The position numbers and the translations under genes are program-made. 64,000 bases of DNA from Micropterix aruncella (lineage: Eukaryota; Arthropoda; Insecta; Lepidoptera; Micropterigidae), in contig OX155950.1 in assembly GCA_944548615.1 (NCBI GenBank), positions 34,931,610-34,995,609 of the forward strand, read 5' to 3'. A model generated the notes under the pieces. The model did not search any database. It was not told the DNA's origin and worked only from the letters and a program-made list of their open reading frames with translations. Below are positions 25,985 through 37,079 of the stretch, piece by piece (the stretch's first letter is position 1; each line of letters opens with the position of its first letter).

Positions 25985-26312
25985 TTGAATTTATTTATTT
26001 ATTTAAGAATTAATTACTATAAAACATTGATTAGCTTACAAAAATAACAGGAACCGAATGGCAAAACCTTAACCTTTTGCTTATTTGTTTCTGTCACCCA
26101 ACTGGGATTAGCCCGTTCTAGGGTGGACAGGACTCCAATATTACAATCAAGTTTGCTTGATTGCTTGGTTGCCTACAAATGTACAAGTTTTAGTAAAAAT
26201 CTAATGACACTAAATTGCCCTAAAATGTGGTCTTCAGAATAAAATAAAAAATTATAATAATAAAAAAATATTAAAAATATATAATAAATAAAATGCAATT
26301 CCATTATTAAAT
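25985..26312 (-). mobile_element. LINE-A copy 2, 3' tail
   Basis: The minus-strand continuation of LINE-A copy 2 (27933-29405), split from it by the Penelope pair at 26326-27919. It carries the same 3' UTR blocks as 9890-10145 and ends in an AT-rich aattaattcttaaataaata tail. The break point is marked by a 13-bp direct repeat, cggcaataaatat, at 26313-26325 and 27920-27932. Confidence 0.85.
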
Positions 26313-26325
26313 CGGCAATAAATAT

Positions 26326-27357
26326 GAAATCGAAGACTATCGCGGTTGTTTGACATTATAAATAGGATAGAAAACGAATTTACCGCGTGAAATTTGTAGG
26401 ACCCGACGTTTCGGTGACGTTGCAGCCGCCGTTGTCTAGGGTAAACTGAAGAGCTGTCAGTCCGTTGTTTTGCGGGTAGGCCGCAAACCGCTGCCGCCAC
26501 TGCGTAGGTTATAACGGTGGTGGGGGGCCGGGCTCGGAGCGCGGGAATTTTTAAAATCCGTCTTGCACACAACACTCACTGTATCCTGTTTTACGTCTTT
26601 GCGTTCGGCGTTCGGCGGCGGGAACATTTTAAGAAGAGGGTTCCACGTAGAAGAGAGTTTGTAGCCGTCATCTCTATTGAAGTTCGGAGTTCTTCTTATT
26701 TCAATGGCTTCCCGGATCATGCGAGGAAAGTAGAATTGTTCCTTGGATAGAACAATGGGATTTTGAAACTGCATCCAGTGGTTACTTCCGCTATCCAATA
26801 TATGTTCGCAGATCGCCGATTTTTCTCGCTGAACGTTTTTAACAGCTTTGATGTGTTCTGTCAGTCGCGTGGCTATGGGCCGTTTCGTTTGTCCAACGTA
26901 GGCTAGACCGCAGCTGCATTCGACTTTATACACACCCGGGGTTAGCAGTGGTATTACATCCTTTACAGGCCTCAAAAATCGAGCTATATTTTGGGTCGGT
27001 TTGAAGATCGTTTTTATATCGAATCTGTTTAGCATCTTACTTATTCGATCTGTCACGCCCTTGACGTATGGTAAGAATGCTCTTGATCTGCTCGGTTTTT
27101 GAGTTTCGTCCGTATTAGATCGTGTGCGTGTCTCGTGATATTTTCCGTATCCATTTTTCCTAAGGACATCATTGACATGTTCCATCTCCTTCGGAAAATG
27201 CTCAGTGTCGCATAGATCGCGTGCTCGATTCACGAGCGACGTTTGCACTGAACGTAGATGGTAGGGATGATGGTGTGAGCTTGCATGCAAATATCTGTCC
27301 GTATGTGTGGGCTTCCGATATACCGTATGTCCGAGAGTATTGTCACTTCTCCTCGTC
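26326..27357 (-). pseudogene. Penelope-like element, GIY-YIG endonuclease part (left copy)
   Basis: The minus-strand frame is open from about 27359 to 26457 (about 300 codons). It begins in the end of the Penelope RT domain (VYRKPTHTDRYLHASSHHHP). It continues through a linker (LPYVKGVTDRISKML) to a GIY-YIG nuclease: GVY at 27 codons past FKPT, a CSCG pair of cysteines, YVGQTKR and R..EH. It ends RYNLRS...RKTTD. Numbering from the TTG codon at 27290, GVY is about residues 119-121, YVG 131-133 and EH 145-146. GIY-YIG enzymes nick target DNA for reverse transcription in Penelope elements. Full elements are about 800 residues, so most of the RT is missing. The nuclease frame is intact. It lies head-to-head with a second copy. 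Confidence 0.9.
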
Positions 27358-27919
27358 AGCTGCGGTCTAGCCTACGTCTAGGACAAACGAAACGGCCCAT
27401 AGCCACGCGACTGACAGAACACATCAAAGCTGTTAAAAACGTTCAGCGAGAAAAATCGGCGATCTGCGAACATATATTGGATAGCGGAAGTAACCACTGG
27501 ATGCAGTTTCAAAATCCCATTGTTCTATCCAAGGAACAATTCTACTTTCCTCGCATGATCCGGGAAGCCATTGAAATAAGAAGAACTCCGAACTTCAATA
27601 GAGATGACGGCTACAAACTCTCTTCTACGTGGAACCCTCTTCTTAAAATGTTCCCGCCGCCGAACGCCGAACGCAAAGACGTAAAACAGGATACAGTGAG
27701 TGTTGTGTGCAAGACGGATTTTAAAAATTCCCGCGCTCCGAGCCCGGCCCCCCACCACCGTTATAACCTACGCAGTGGCGGCAGCGGTTTGCGGCCTACC
27801 CGCAAAACAACGGACTGACAGCTCTTCAGTTTACCCTAGACAACGGCGGCTGCAACGTCACCGAAACGTCGGGTCCTACAAATTTCACGCGGTAAATTCG
27901 TTTTCTATCCTATTTATAA
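27358..27919 (+). pseudogene. Penelope-like element, GIY-YIG part (right, inverted copy)
   Basis: The plus-strand copy begins inside the endonuclease (agctgcggtctagcctacgt) and runs to the same 3' UTR. Its protein from GQTKRPIATRLTEH to the C-terminal RKTTD is identical in translation to the left copy. It lacks GVY and the first cysteines, so the nuclease is incomplete; a ctaggac variant at the junction also alters the YVG motif. It ends ctatttataa just before the second copy of the 13-bp target repeat. The near identity shows that both arms formed in one event or converted recently. Confidence 0.88.
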
Positions 27920-27932
27920 CGGCAATAAATAT

Positions 27933-29405
27933 AATATAAAATTCGATTAAATAATATAAATAAAGTTATATGTGAGAAAAGAAGAAACAGTCATTAATAT
28001 TTAATATTATGTTTTAAGTAATATAAGATTTAATACAAAAATACCTAGTCTAAAAGTATAATTCATTGTCAAAGTCAAATATTTTTTGGTAGTTAGTTCA
28101 ATGTTAAAAAATACTTAACATATAAGTTTAAAAATATGTTAATAATTTGTGCACCTAAGTTTCATTATACTATTATTTCTAACATTTGATGTATGGTTAG
28201 TCTGTCATGATTCGATAACCATTTCTTTCATTTATTTTTGAATTCCCAAAATGTCAAATTCATTTTTATTTCCATATTGATCAGATTGTAAAATCTCGGC
28301 GCAATGAAAGAGTAATGTCTTTGACCAAATGATGTTTTCCTTCTGGGTATTATTAAGCTATTTTCTACAACTTGTCTCGTTGGTCGCCGGTTCTGAATTA
28401 TTCCTAAATTTGAGTTATTGTCCAAAAATAGCCTTAAGAGGGAAGTTTTTAGAAAAAGTTGCCTACAATCAAGAACTTTAGCTTCCTTATACAGTTCATT
28501 AGTGAGATGGCGATATGGTCTACGTAGAATAATTTTTAATATAAATTTCTGCGCAACTTGCAATGGCTCTAGCAGGGTTTTGCCACATCCACCCCATCCA
28601 ATTATGCCGTAAGTAATAAGCGATTCACATAAAGCATAATAAACAGTTTTTAGTGTTTTGGAATCCAGAATATTCCTCAGTTCTTTGAAAACATATCCAA
28701 GGATTCGCACCTTCGTAGCCACGTTATGTATATGAGAATCCCAACGGAGAAAGCAATCTAGAGTGATGCCTAGATATTTCCAAGATATTTCCAAGATATT
28801 TCTCTTTGTAGAGGCTGACAGTTACAAGACTCTATGCTATCGCATTCGTATATTACAATAGTTTTATTAGTAGTGGGTTGACCTCTGGTTGTTATACTAA
28901 ATGGCATGTATTTGGTTTTGCCAACATTATGTAAGCGTCAACATAAAGTTTCCTAGCCAATTTTTAACAATTTCCATGCCCTCGTTTGCTTTCTCAAATG
29001 TGTAATCCCAGTTTGAACCCTTGAATAGTATAACGGTGTCATCGGCATATGTGATGATTTTACCTACTGGTAACTGACATAGTCATTTATGTAGACGAGG
29101 AACAAAATGGGTCCCAAAACGCTACCCTGTGGCACACCATACGTGAGATGCTGGCTTTTACTCTGGAGGCCCTGGATGGTGACACTTTGTACCCTGTTGG
29201 ATAGGTAACTATCAAACCATTTAAGACTTGTATAGTTAATTCCTACACTGCTCAGTTTGCATAATAATATATTATGAGGAACGGAGTCATAAGCCTTTGC
29301 AAGGTCAAGGAAAACTCCTAGGCACTTGTCTCCTTTATCCACCGTTTCGACTATAAATTCTGTTAAGGCAGCTATAGCGTCTGTTGTCCCTAAACCTTCC
29401 CTATT
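27933..29405 (-). pseudogene. LINE-A copy 2: reverse transcriptase and C-terminal ORF2
   Basis: The minus strand from about 29405 reads GLGTTDAIAALTEF and CLGVFLDLAKAYDSVPH (first catalytic Asp region). GVPQGSVLGPILFLVYIND and TYADDTVILF (catalytic DD) follow, then WKYLGITLDCFLRWDSHIH and the same C-terminus as copy 1. These are RT blocks of a CR1/Jockey-like LINE. Frameshifts lie near 29070 (after IND) and near 28930 (a 4-nt insertion relative to copy 1). The 5' part (endonuclease and ORF1) is absent. The 3' UTR is interrupted by the Penelope pair. Confidence 0.9.
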
Positions 29406-31175
29406 CCCGAATGAAATGAATGTTTATTAAAATTACGTTATTTATAGTCCCTTATCATATTATTAGACTCACGGTAGATTTCGGTACAAATTTACACTTT
29501 AATACCCAAACAACTGTTAAACAGTGCTTTCAGCTTACTTTCAGGTGTCTGTTTAATGTATTTTAATAAATATATCAAAAAACATATTTTTACTAATTTG
29601 CCATTCAATATCAGTCTTAGAATTAGCATAGCGTCAGTATTTTATTTTAATTTATTTTATTATGTTTTATTATGTTAATATGTTTTATTTTAATTATGGG
29701 TACAGTGGTTTGGCAGTAATTAATGTTTTGGTGAGACAATGTCATAATTCAATTTTTCTACTAATTTTTACTAAAACTTTTTGGGACATCAACTTGTCAA
29801 TCGGAAGAGGGACCGAGGCCTGAAGGGTTAATAGAAAATTTACTCCAAAAATATCTTGTTTTTATTTTATTGTCAAAGGAATTTTCGTAATTCTGTTAAC
29901 TCCAAACCCGACAGAAGACTCGTTTATAACGTATAAATTTAAAATAATTACTCATAACTACATTAGTTTATAAAAAAAAATAGATACATAAAAAACATAT
30001 AGGGATTCATTAGAGAGATAAGTGTATAGATAAATATACAAAGGTAATATGAAATGTTAACAGTAATGAGAAACGAATATACCTTCATTATTCTCCCTCT
30101 GAAGACAACAAATATAATTCTGACAAAATTTAAGGATTTCGTTAGTTTATGTAAGAATAGTCTTGTAAACATATAGCTAGTGGCTAAAAATAACATATAG
30201 CTAGTGGCGATCTAACTAAGGTTTTACGGGAACACTGACTGGAACTGTGTAATCGGATACAAACATGAAACAGGAGTCGTGTCGTGTTCGTATATGCAAA
30301 AATTTATGGCTTACTTGTATAGGTTAGCTCTAAAATATTTCCTGCAGGAAATAAGCTCGTAGTTTCGTACGAATAAAGCGTTTCATTATTATTATTATTA
30401 TTATAGCGAGAGCAAAACTGAGAAAACCCATAAAGTAACATCTTTAAATACTAAATTAAGATCCATCATAATACCATGATAAGAAAATACTAGTATACTA
30501 TGACGTAGATCGGTCTATGGTGACTTACGGAATAATAGCATGAGGAGGATGTAGTTACACTCAACTGGAAAACTAACTAAGAAAAGTAATAACTAATTAT
30601 TATTAAGTTAATCAAATAGTAACCGATGAGAAATATTTCTGAATAAGTATGTATTCCTTATATATTATTAGGATTTCAAAAAATTCTTTATTTTAAACAT
30701 ACCGAAACATTTTCACATCCATAACCATGTGTACCTAAACAATTTTTAATCAATACACGAAAAGGCATTGACATTAATTACGTTGTACCGACACTTAGTA
30801 CTACCTTTGGTATTTGAGCTTTATTTTTACCTACAAGGCTGGTGCTTGTTCGTGGAAACTATTATCGTTATTATTTTAGGGATCTTTTACCCTCAGATAT
30901 ATAAAATATTTAAACATGAGCAAACACCAATATGAAAATAACCATTGGAGAATCATTGAATAAAGTATAATTATGATATATATTACCAAATATACCTATA
31001 TGACATAGGAATAAATTGATAAATTCAGAAGAGAAAACATGTTATATTTAAAAATGTGTAAATCATATTGCATACACCTAACTATTACATATATTTAATA
31101 TTGTATAGGTAAGTCTGAAAGATAAATAATTAAACTTATTTTTTTTTGCATTCGGCTAACAGTGCGAGCGTATAG
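29406..31175. other. AT-rich stretch, no gene recognised
   Basis: Contains an (ATT)n microsatellite near 30387-30404 and a CCTGAAGGGTTAA motif ending near 29830 that could be a TTAA-type transposon end. No coding signal. Confidence 0.4.
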
Positions 31176-31563
31176 ACAGGGTGAGTTATGAAATAGTGAC
31201 ATCCTTGTAGTGGGTGAATCTAAACGACGAAGCAAGTTTTGACGTGCATTTTTTTGTTAAATTTGTTTTTTTAATTAAAAATGATAGTATTAAAAGCTAT
31301 GAACACCATGCGCTATCTAGTGGCAGGTAAAATATCGCTAATATTGTTTATTACCGATATTTTACCTATCACTAGAGGGCGCAGCGCGCTCAACGCTTCC
31401 CAAACTTTTCTTCAATAGATAGGATTTACAAATTGAACAAAAACAAAAAAAAACAAATAAAATGATGTTTTTTTTGTAAAAAACCAATTACTTGTTATCG
31501 TGCTTAGTTCGTCGTATTGATTCACCCACTTCAAGCATGTCGCTAATTAAAAACTCCCCCTGT
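31176..31563. mobile_element. 388-bp MITE with 45-bp TIRs, gcgccatctag family, copy 2
   Basis: The left TIR starts ACAGGGTGAGTTATGAAATA at 31176. The right TIR ends at 31563 and reverse-complements to ACAGGGGGAGTTTTTAATTA. Both continue through gcgacat, cttg and agtgggtgaatc. TATA flanks fit a TA target (Tc1/mariner-like). Inside is the shared palindromic core gcgctatctagtggcaggtaaaatatcg / cgatattttacctatcactagagggcgc at 31310-31382. This is the best-preserved copy and defines the family ends. Confidence 0.8.
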
Positions 31564-31808
31564 ATATAACTTGTAAATGGTTACATAGGAAAACTAAACA
31601 CAACCCATACAACCCATACAAAAAATTTTGGTTGAATCGCGCCATAACCTGCTACTTAATATCCTAGTTACCCTCTGTTTATCGGAATCAAAACAGTAGG
31701 CGGGGTCTACAGTATCACCTCTTAAGTACATTGGTGTGTTTGTATTTTGTGTTGCAAATAAGGGGTGAAATAGGATTTCGGTAAGATCTATTCGCCTACT
31801 AATATTAT

Positions 31809-32210
31809 TTAACCCTTTACTGGGAACATGATTTTAAACTTCGTAATAGGAAACATCGGTCTGTAGGACCGCTATTTTTAATTATTGATAATAAAACACA
31901 CTTCTAACTCAAAACATTTTATTTAAGTACCAATATCAAAAGCCTGATATTGTATGAACTAGAAAGAGTTAGGTATAACAGATATATTTATTATCTATCT
32001 TATTATAAGTAGCACTTATAACGTATTCGGAGCCCAGTTTTTGCAGACCTTCATAGAACAATCTAAGCATGTAGGAAACGACCATGTGATGCATTTATAG
32101 CATGTCTTGCGCGTCTTGGTGTATGGACAGAAATTGCAAGTCTTTCCTTTTTCAAGTTTGTCCGTCACTGTTATCGGTACCTCCGCAGAAGGTCTCACAG
32201 ACCGGTACTA
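31809..32210 (-). pseudogene. piggyBac element, 3' end and transposase C-terminus
   Basis: TTAACCCTTTACTGGG at 31809 is a typical piggyBac terminus at its TTAA target. The minus-strand frame 32198-32016 reads GKTCNFCPYTKTRKTCYKC, then C..C and SMKVCKNW: the C-terminal cysteine-rich DNA-binding domain of piggyBac transposases (C-x2-C, C-x2-C, C-x2-C pattern, followed by a last C). Near-palindromes cggtctgtaggaccg (31857-31871) and ggtctcacagaccgg (32191-32205) flank this stretch and may be subterminal repeats. If so, the element is internally deleted, because the catalytic DDD core is absent. Confidence 0.75.
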
Positions 32211-32859
32211 ATAATGACGACTTTTTAAAACAGCGCTAAAACAATGAAACAGACGCTCCTACAGACATGATCGCTGAGTGCGCCGACACAGCAGGAACTA
32301 ATAGGAGACTACTGGGAGCGGTGGGTCGCTGAGGTGTGGGGGAACGGACTGGAAGCATTTCTAAGAAACTATAGCGGTATGTGAAACCGATGTTCCTGAT
32401 AAAAGGTAAAGTTACAACTGCCTGGATATAAGGTTTTTGAGTACCAAATTTAAAGATGTTTCTCTTAAGTAGAAAGTCGCAATTAAAAGTTATCTAGTAT
32501 ATTAGAATCAGCGCCACGAAGCGGCAATTTAGCTTCGCGTGAGCTTCTTGTACCATATTTAGCCAAAGTCGTGTTAACTCAAAAGGTATTTGACAAAATT
32601 GTGAAATAAGTTTGCTACTCGTACATGCAGAGTTACGTCTGTAGACCGTAGTCATAATATAAGCATAATGGTATAGCTATCATAATAAAATAAACATTTT
32701 ATTTTCGCAAATTTACCATGGAAACATAAGAAATATTGAAAACACTTTCAGAAAATATAAGAATATACAAAGGGATAATTATACACATTGCAAATCATTA
32801 GTACTAGAGCTATCAACTACAATGGGAGAACCAGTCACCTCAGGATTTTTAATGATATT
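32211..32859. other. No gene recognised
   Basis: Moderate GC near 32270-32360 without a convincing frame, then AT-rich DNA. Confidence 0.35.
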
Positions 32860-33195
32860 AGATCGTTCTGTCTCACCTGAGGTTAGCGTAGACGACTTAG
32901 GACGAAAACAGTCCACTGTCTAGTTGCGCCACTCGCCTGTCAGAGACAACGCCTTACGGCGAGGCACCGGGAAAGTTTGGAATCATATCTCGATCTGGAA
33001 TTAATCATCCGTATACCTCCTACCTCGTGACTGGTTACAGGATCGAGTTCGCTTGCGCGGTCCTCTCCTTTACGTAGCAGTGATACGGTGTCTACTGAAT
33101 CTTTCGCGAACCACAGCATCCTTTGTCCGGCTCTTCACCCGGAATCGGGTGGCCGAATGGTAGTTCAAGAGCAGTTGCCGTAAGGTTAACAACTA
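32860..33195 (-). repeat. FamH repeat, copy b
   Basis: Reverse orientation relative to 47974-48692. It shares cgccttacggcgaggcaccgggaaag, acctcctacctcgtgactggttac and the gggtggccgaatgg region. It is followed directly by three hairpins (33196-33341) at the point where other copies have cacccccgctgc. Confidence 0.7.
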
Positions 33196-33341
33196 CCCCC
33201 ACTCTATAGGAAACCTAATAGAGTGGGGGTTACACCTGTTGCAGTTAGGCCACTCTATAAGTGGCCTAACTGCAACAGGGCCCATTAACTCCCTCCTTAG
33301 CACTTATAATTTTAGTCACAGGAGTAATATTCCTCCTGTGA
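33196..33341. repeat. Cluster of three hairpins
   Basis: Hairpin 1: 33196-33229, arms cccccactctat / atagagtggggg with one bulged base near an aaa loop. Hairpin 2: exact 20-bp arms 33235-33254 and 33260-33279, loop ctata. Hairpin 3: exact 9-bp arms 33316-33324 and 33333-33341 (tcacaggag/ctcctgtga). The sequence gggcccattaactccc that follows hairpin 2 recurs at 43949. Confidence 0.85.
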
Positions 33342-34148
33342 TTGAAAGGCCTTATCTGTGACATACTTTTTAAGACGGCTCAAGCAGCAAACGGGACAAT
33401 TGTCCCAGAATTGAAATTACCGTAGAGCAGCAAAGGGGACACCTGTCCCAGCCGAGATCGGCCGAAGTTTTCCAATTATTTACTCTTGATACCTCACATA
33501 AATCATACGGCCTGTAGTATGTGCGAAAAGAGGAGAAGATTCTCTGTCGTTAACTCGTTGGTTCATTATTTTTCATACAGTCGCCATTTTTTAGTCTATG
33601 ATTGAACCAAACCAAACCAAAAACTTCAATATTCATGTTGATTTTCAACACCGAATAATTTTTTATTTTTGTATGGGTATAAGTAAAACGAGGTCATAGG
33701 TTGAATGAAGCATATTATAGTTATTATAAAATTATTCACAATTTCTTGCATAGGGTGATTTATTTCCAGAAAAACCATAGAAATGTTCGACAAGGCAGTT
33801 TTTTTTCTGTACCACAACTTTGACAGACAATTCTGAATAATGCGTATTGCTTTACTTTACACATCTAATAGCAAATTTCAACAGGAACTAAAATAAAACA
33901 GGTCTTCTTTATACGATCCGTATAGTAGTTTCGGAGTAATCGTCGTTTTCCTGAAACGCTATATTTTTGTTGTGATGTAATCTTCTTCTCGCGTTCTCTA
34001 AGAGACACTACAATTCAAACGTCAGCGCTCGAGGGGTTAAACACGCCAAATGAATGCGATTGTCATTTGAAGTGTTTGTGAATGTGATCGCTGAGTTTGT
34101 TGTGAATAGCTGGACCGACGGCATATGCTACCGTCGACGACTTATATA
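33342..34148. other. No gene; two gggaca...tgtccc palindromes
   Basis: Two similar segments near 33389-33415 and 33428-33452 share agcagcaaa, gggaca and tgtccca. They suggest a diverged repeat end. The rest is AT-rich with no coding signal, although a ggggttaa motif near 34034 resembles a TTAA-type end. Confidence 0.4.
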
Positions 34149-35520
34149 CCGTAGGACGGGGTGACTTTGTGCCACTTTTTGAGGTTTTTTGATTTTACGA
34201 GGATTTCTGGGAATTTTTCGCCTATGAAAAAAAAAACAGTTATTCATTAACTCTTTAATAATTGGTACATGAATACAAACAATACTTTTATGACATACAT
34301 TTTCAGGAAAAAAATCAAATACGTGGCACATTCTCACCTGCGTCGTCGGGGCGACAATGTGCCACTTTACATTTTCATTACTCCTAAACTATATCTCCTA
34401 AACTAGTTGCAATTGCACATTGTCTCCTATTCGGACTACTAGAACAAGTCCTCACGTTACAAACATATTTCTAAAAAACTAACTTCTACATTATTTTAAA
34501 CAAAATGCAGACAATAAAAAAAAGAATTTTTTTTAATCACTCGAGAAACATTAATTAGTTTACATCTATCATCTCAAAAATTTCGTTGATTTCTGCTCGG
34601 CCATGTGTAATATTTCGTGCAATTCTATTAGATAACAAATGGTTATATCGTTTCAGAAAAGAACACACTCATTCTTTGCCAGGATAATTGTTCTGGAAAG
34701 CCATTACTCTTCTCCCTTGTTTATCTAAGTAGGTTTGTGCAATAACTCGTAGTTCCAAAAATGTTATTGGAAATCCAAATGCAGATAAAGCAGTGATGTG
34801 TGATTCGAATATGTGATTCGAATGCAACTTCCTCTTATTTAGTGAATATAGTTTGTCCTCCAGGTCTTCAAATGGTTTGTACCCTTCAGTTTAGCTGCCA
34901 AAGTATTTCTGTGGATGCCATACCTTTCAGCCGCGGCTCGCCTAGAAATGTTTCCAGAACGTATTTCCTCCAAAATTCTTCTTAAAGTTTCCTCCGTATA
35001 GTTTTCATATGATCTGGCTCCCGGAGTCCGCCTGTACACCCGTGACATCGTCGCACATAAACTTATAACAAAGAAAAAAATATATATTCAGTTCATAATG
35101 ACATAATTTTGATGGCACATTTTCACCTGCCAAGTTTAGTTTTTTTTTTAAATGACGCATAACTTTTCGAAATGATAATCAATAAGAATCATTTTTAGCA
35201 TACTAACAACTAATATTATTAAAAGATCGACATACCGTGATAACAATAGCTGTGACCATTTTTTCTCTCCAGATGAAAGTATGCAGATAACGTCACAAAT
35301 CGACCAAATGTGTCAGTTTTTCTGGCGTAATGAATGACAGGCAGGTTCGCAACTAAGGAATTCCGAATGCGTCTAATAGATGGTGCATCTAGTTACGTTT
35401 CGGTCAATGTATGGAGAATTGCCGTCAGCTTCGCTAGGTTGCGGAATTATATTCAAACGTATGGCGGGACAGCCGTTGCACAATCTCACCGGCCCGGCAC
35501 AAAGTCCCCCCGTCCTACGG
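34149..35520 (-). mobile_element. pogo-like DNA transposon with matched TIRs
   Basis: The left end at 34149 reads CCGTAGGACGGGGTGACTTT. The right end at 35520 reverse-complements to CCGTAGGACGGGGGGACTTT. Both are flanked by TA (34147-34148 and 35521-35522), the Tc1/mariner/pogo target. At 1372 bp it is shorter than a complete pogo/Tigger element, and the DDE domain is missing (see the coding fragment at 34530-35048). An internal stretch near 34340-34375 repeats the end motif (gtcggggcgacaatgtgcca), suggesting subterminal binding sites or a duplicated end. Confidence 0.8.
34530..35048 (-). pseudogene. pogo-like transposase, DNA-binding region only
   Basis: The minus-strand frame 35048-34839 starts MSRVYRRTPGARSYENYTEE and continues LRRILEEIRSGNISRRAAAERYGIHRNTL: a Pipsqueak-type helix-turn-helix as found at the N-terminus of pogo/Tigger transposases. 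Further on, after a stop, another frame reads GRRVMAFQNNYPGKE, stop, VCSFLKRYNHL and HGRAEINEIFEMID, which matches the CENP-B-type second helix-turn-helix. The catalytic DDE domain does not follow; the element's end is reached within about 400 bp of AT-rich DNA. It is degenerate, but the first HTH is intact. Confidence 0.75.
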
Positions 35521-35538
35521 TACTGCATGAAGGCGTAG

Positions 35539-35762
35539 GCATATTATCGGACGCGTCCGTCAGCCGCGGCTTATGGATGCGACTGAAAGGTATCTGTGTA
35601 ATGAATTTCTATTGAGCCGTGAACATTATCGGACGTGAGTCGCGGACGTGACCTTGAGGCTTCGGACGTCCGATAGAGATACGCAAGCCGAGACCCAAAC
35701 GACTGTGCATACTATCAGTCGCGTCTGTAAGCCGCGGCTTACGGACGCGTCCGATAATATGC
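35539..35762. mobile_element. 224-bp palindromic MITE
   Basis: Terminal inverted repeats of 48 bp (35539-35586 and 35715-35762) begin GCATATTATCGGACGCGTCC. Each TIR contains its own palindrome, agccgcggct, so the ends can fold by themselves. No ORF. It sits 18 bp beyond the pogo-like element's right end. Confidence 0.8.
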
Positions 35763-36335
35763 TTGCCAATTGACTCATTGAACGTACCCTGCTTACGGAT
35801 CTTGTTGGATAGTGGTGACGCACACCATTCGCTTTATATTCGGCGAGATTTCTGCGAACGTACAGAGCTTCTTCCATTATATGGATGGACGGCAGCGTCA
35901 TTATGCACAGGATGGCGGTGTCGACTACAACGGGCAAACCCATCACCCCAGGCTGGTATAACGATATAGATCGTTCTTTCAGCCGTGGGATGAGCGTATA
36001 AGAATTGGGGACAATACAATCTACTGTCTAGTTCACCAGCAACCCGTTAGGGATCAACGCCTTACGGCGAGGCACCGGGAAAGGTCCAAGCGGGCAGTCT
36101 CACCCCCTAACTACCAGTTTTGGCAAGATATCTCTGTCTGGAATTAACCTTCAGGATACCTCCGTCCTCCCGACTGGTTACGGCTCCAAAGTCGCTTACG
36201 CAACCTCTACCTGTTGTATTACAGCGGTAATTCAGTTTGAATTTATCGCGGAGTGGCCAAAGGTCATTTCAAGAGTGTCATGACAGCGGGTGAACATCCA
36301 CCCCCGCTGCTTAGGAAACAGTATATTTTCATAGT
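35763..36335 (-). repeat. FamH repeat, copy c, with adjoining ORF remnant
   Basis: The stretch 36335-35925 (minus) aligns with 48225-48690, including cctaagcagcgggggtgg, gcgataaattcaaa, gaggtatcctg, ctaactaccag, ggcgaggcac... and cgtgtagtcgacaccgcc-like 3' end. Downstream on the same strand (35920-35770) a frame reads EEALYVRRNLAEYKANGVRH, then HYPTRS. It vaguely resembles LINE ORF2 C-termini, but I cannot assign it. Confidence 0.6.
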
Positions 36336-37079
36336 CTCCAGACCCAATATTATTCGCAAAAAGAGGGAATCACAGAAAAGTATGCGGTAGGTGTGGTAGT
36401 AATATATGGTACCCGACAGTCGTAGATCTGCAAATAGCATCTGGCGTGAACTTGATTCAGGTCCTGTTGGCATGAAAGTATTCACGGGGTCACGTAAAAA
36501 GGCTCCACATGGAGAGCCAAGTACGGGTTTGGAGCTACTGACAACCAACCACAAACGCAATCCCTTATTGAAACCTTCGAGACGATACAAAATTATTTAT
36601 AGGTAGCACAAATCATTCAGTACACCCTACGACTAGCGCAACGATTTCACGTCCCCTTTCAATTAGCGTACCTAATACCTTTATCGTGCGAAAGTCCCAC
36701 AATCATCGGGTCATTTGGTCCCGAGTTCCTAATGCTATTTTGTTTTAAAGCGATTATTACACGGAAGTAATTAGAGGAGGCCAGGTAAAGGGAGGGTGAT
36801 GGTTGGGTGGTAGGGGGGGAGGGGGATTGAGTGGATATGATACAAATTAACGACGACGTGGCGTGATCCACGCAAACTACGGTAATTACATTTTCACTCC
36901 TGAGAGCGGTTTCCCCCGCCACATGAGGGCTACGATCGAGAAATATTTCATGTTGTACTGTCAAAAGTAGGTCACGTTCTGCCTGGGAGCGGGTTGCGCT
37001 GGAATTCTATTCTGAAATAACTCCACGGCCGAATCGTTGGCAGAGATATATTAAGTACTAGATAACCCTTGTTTTTTAA
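36336..37079. other. No gene recognised
   Basis: Composition is moderate. It includes a G-rich patch near 36795-36830 (ggtaggggggga). Short frames only. Confidence 0.4.
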
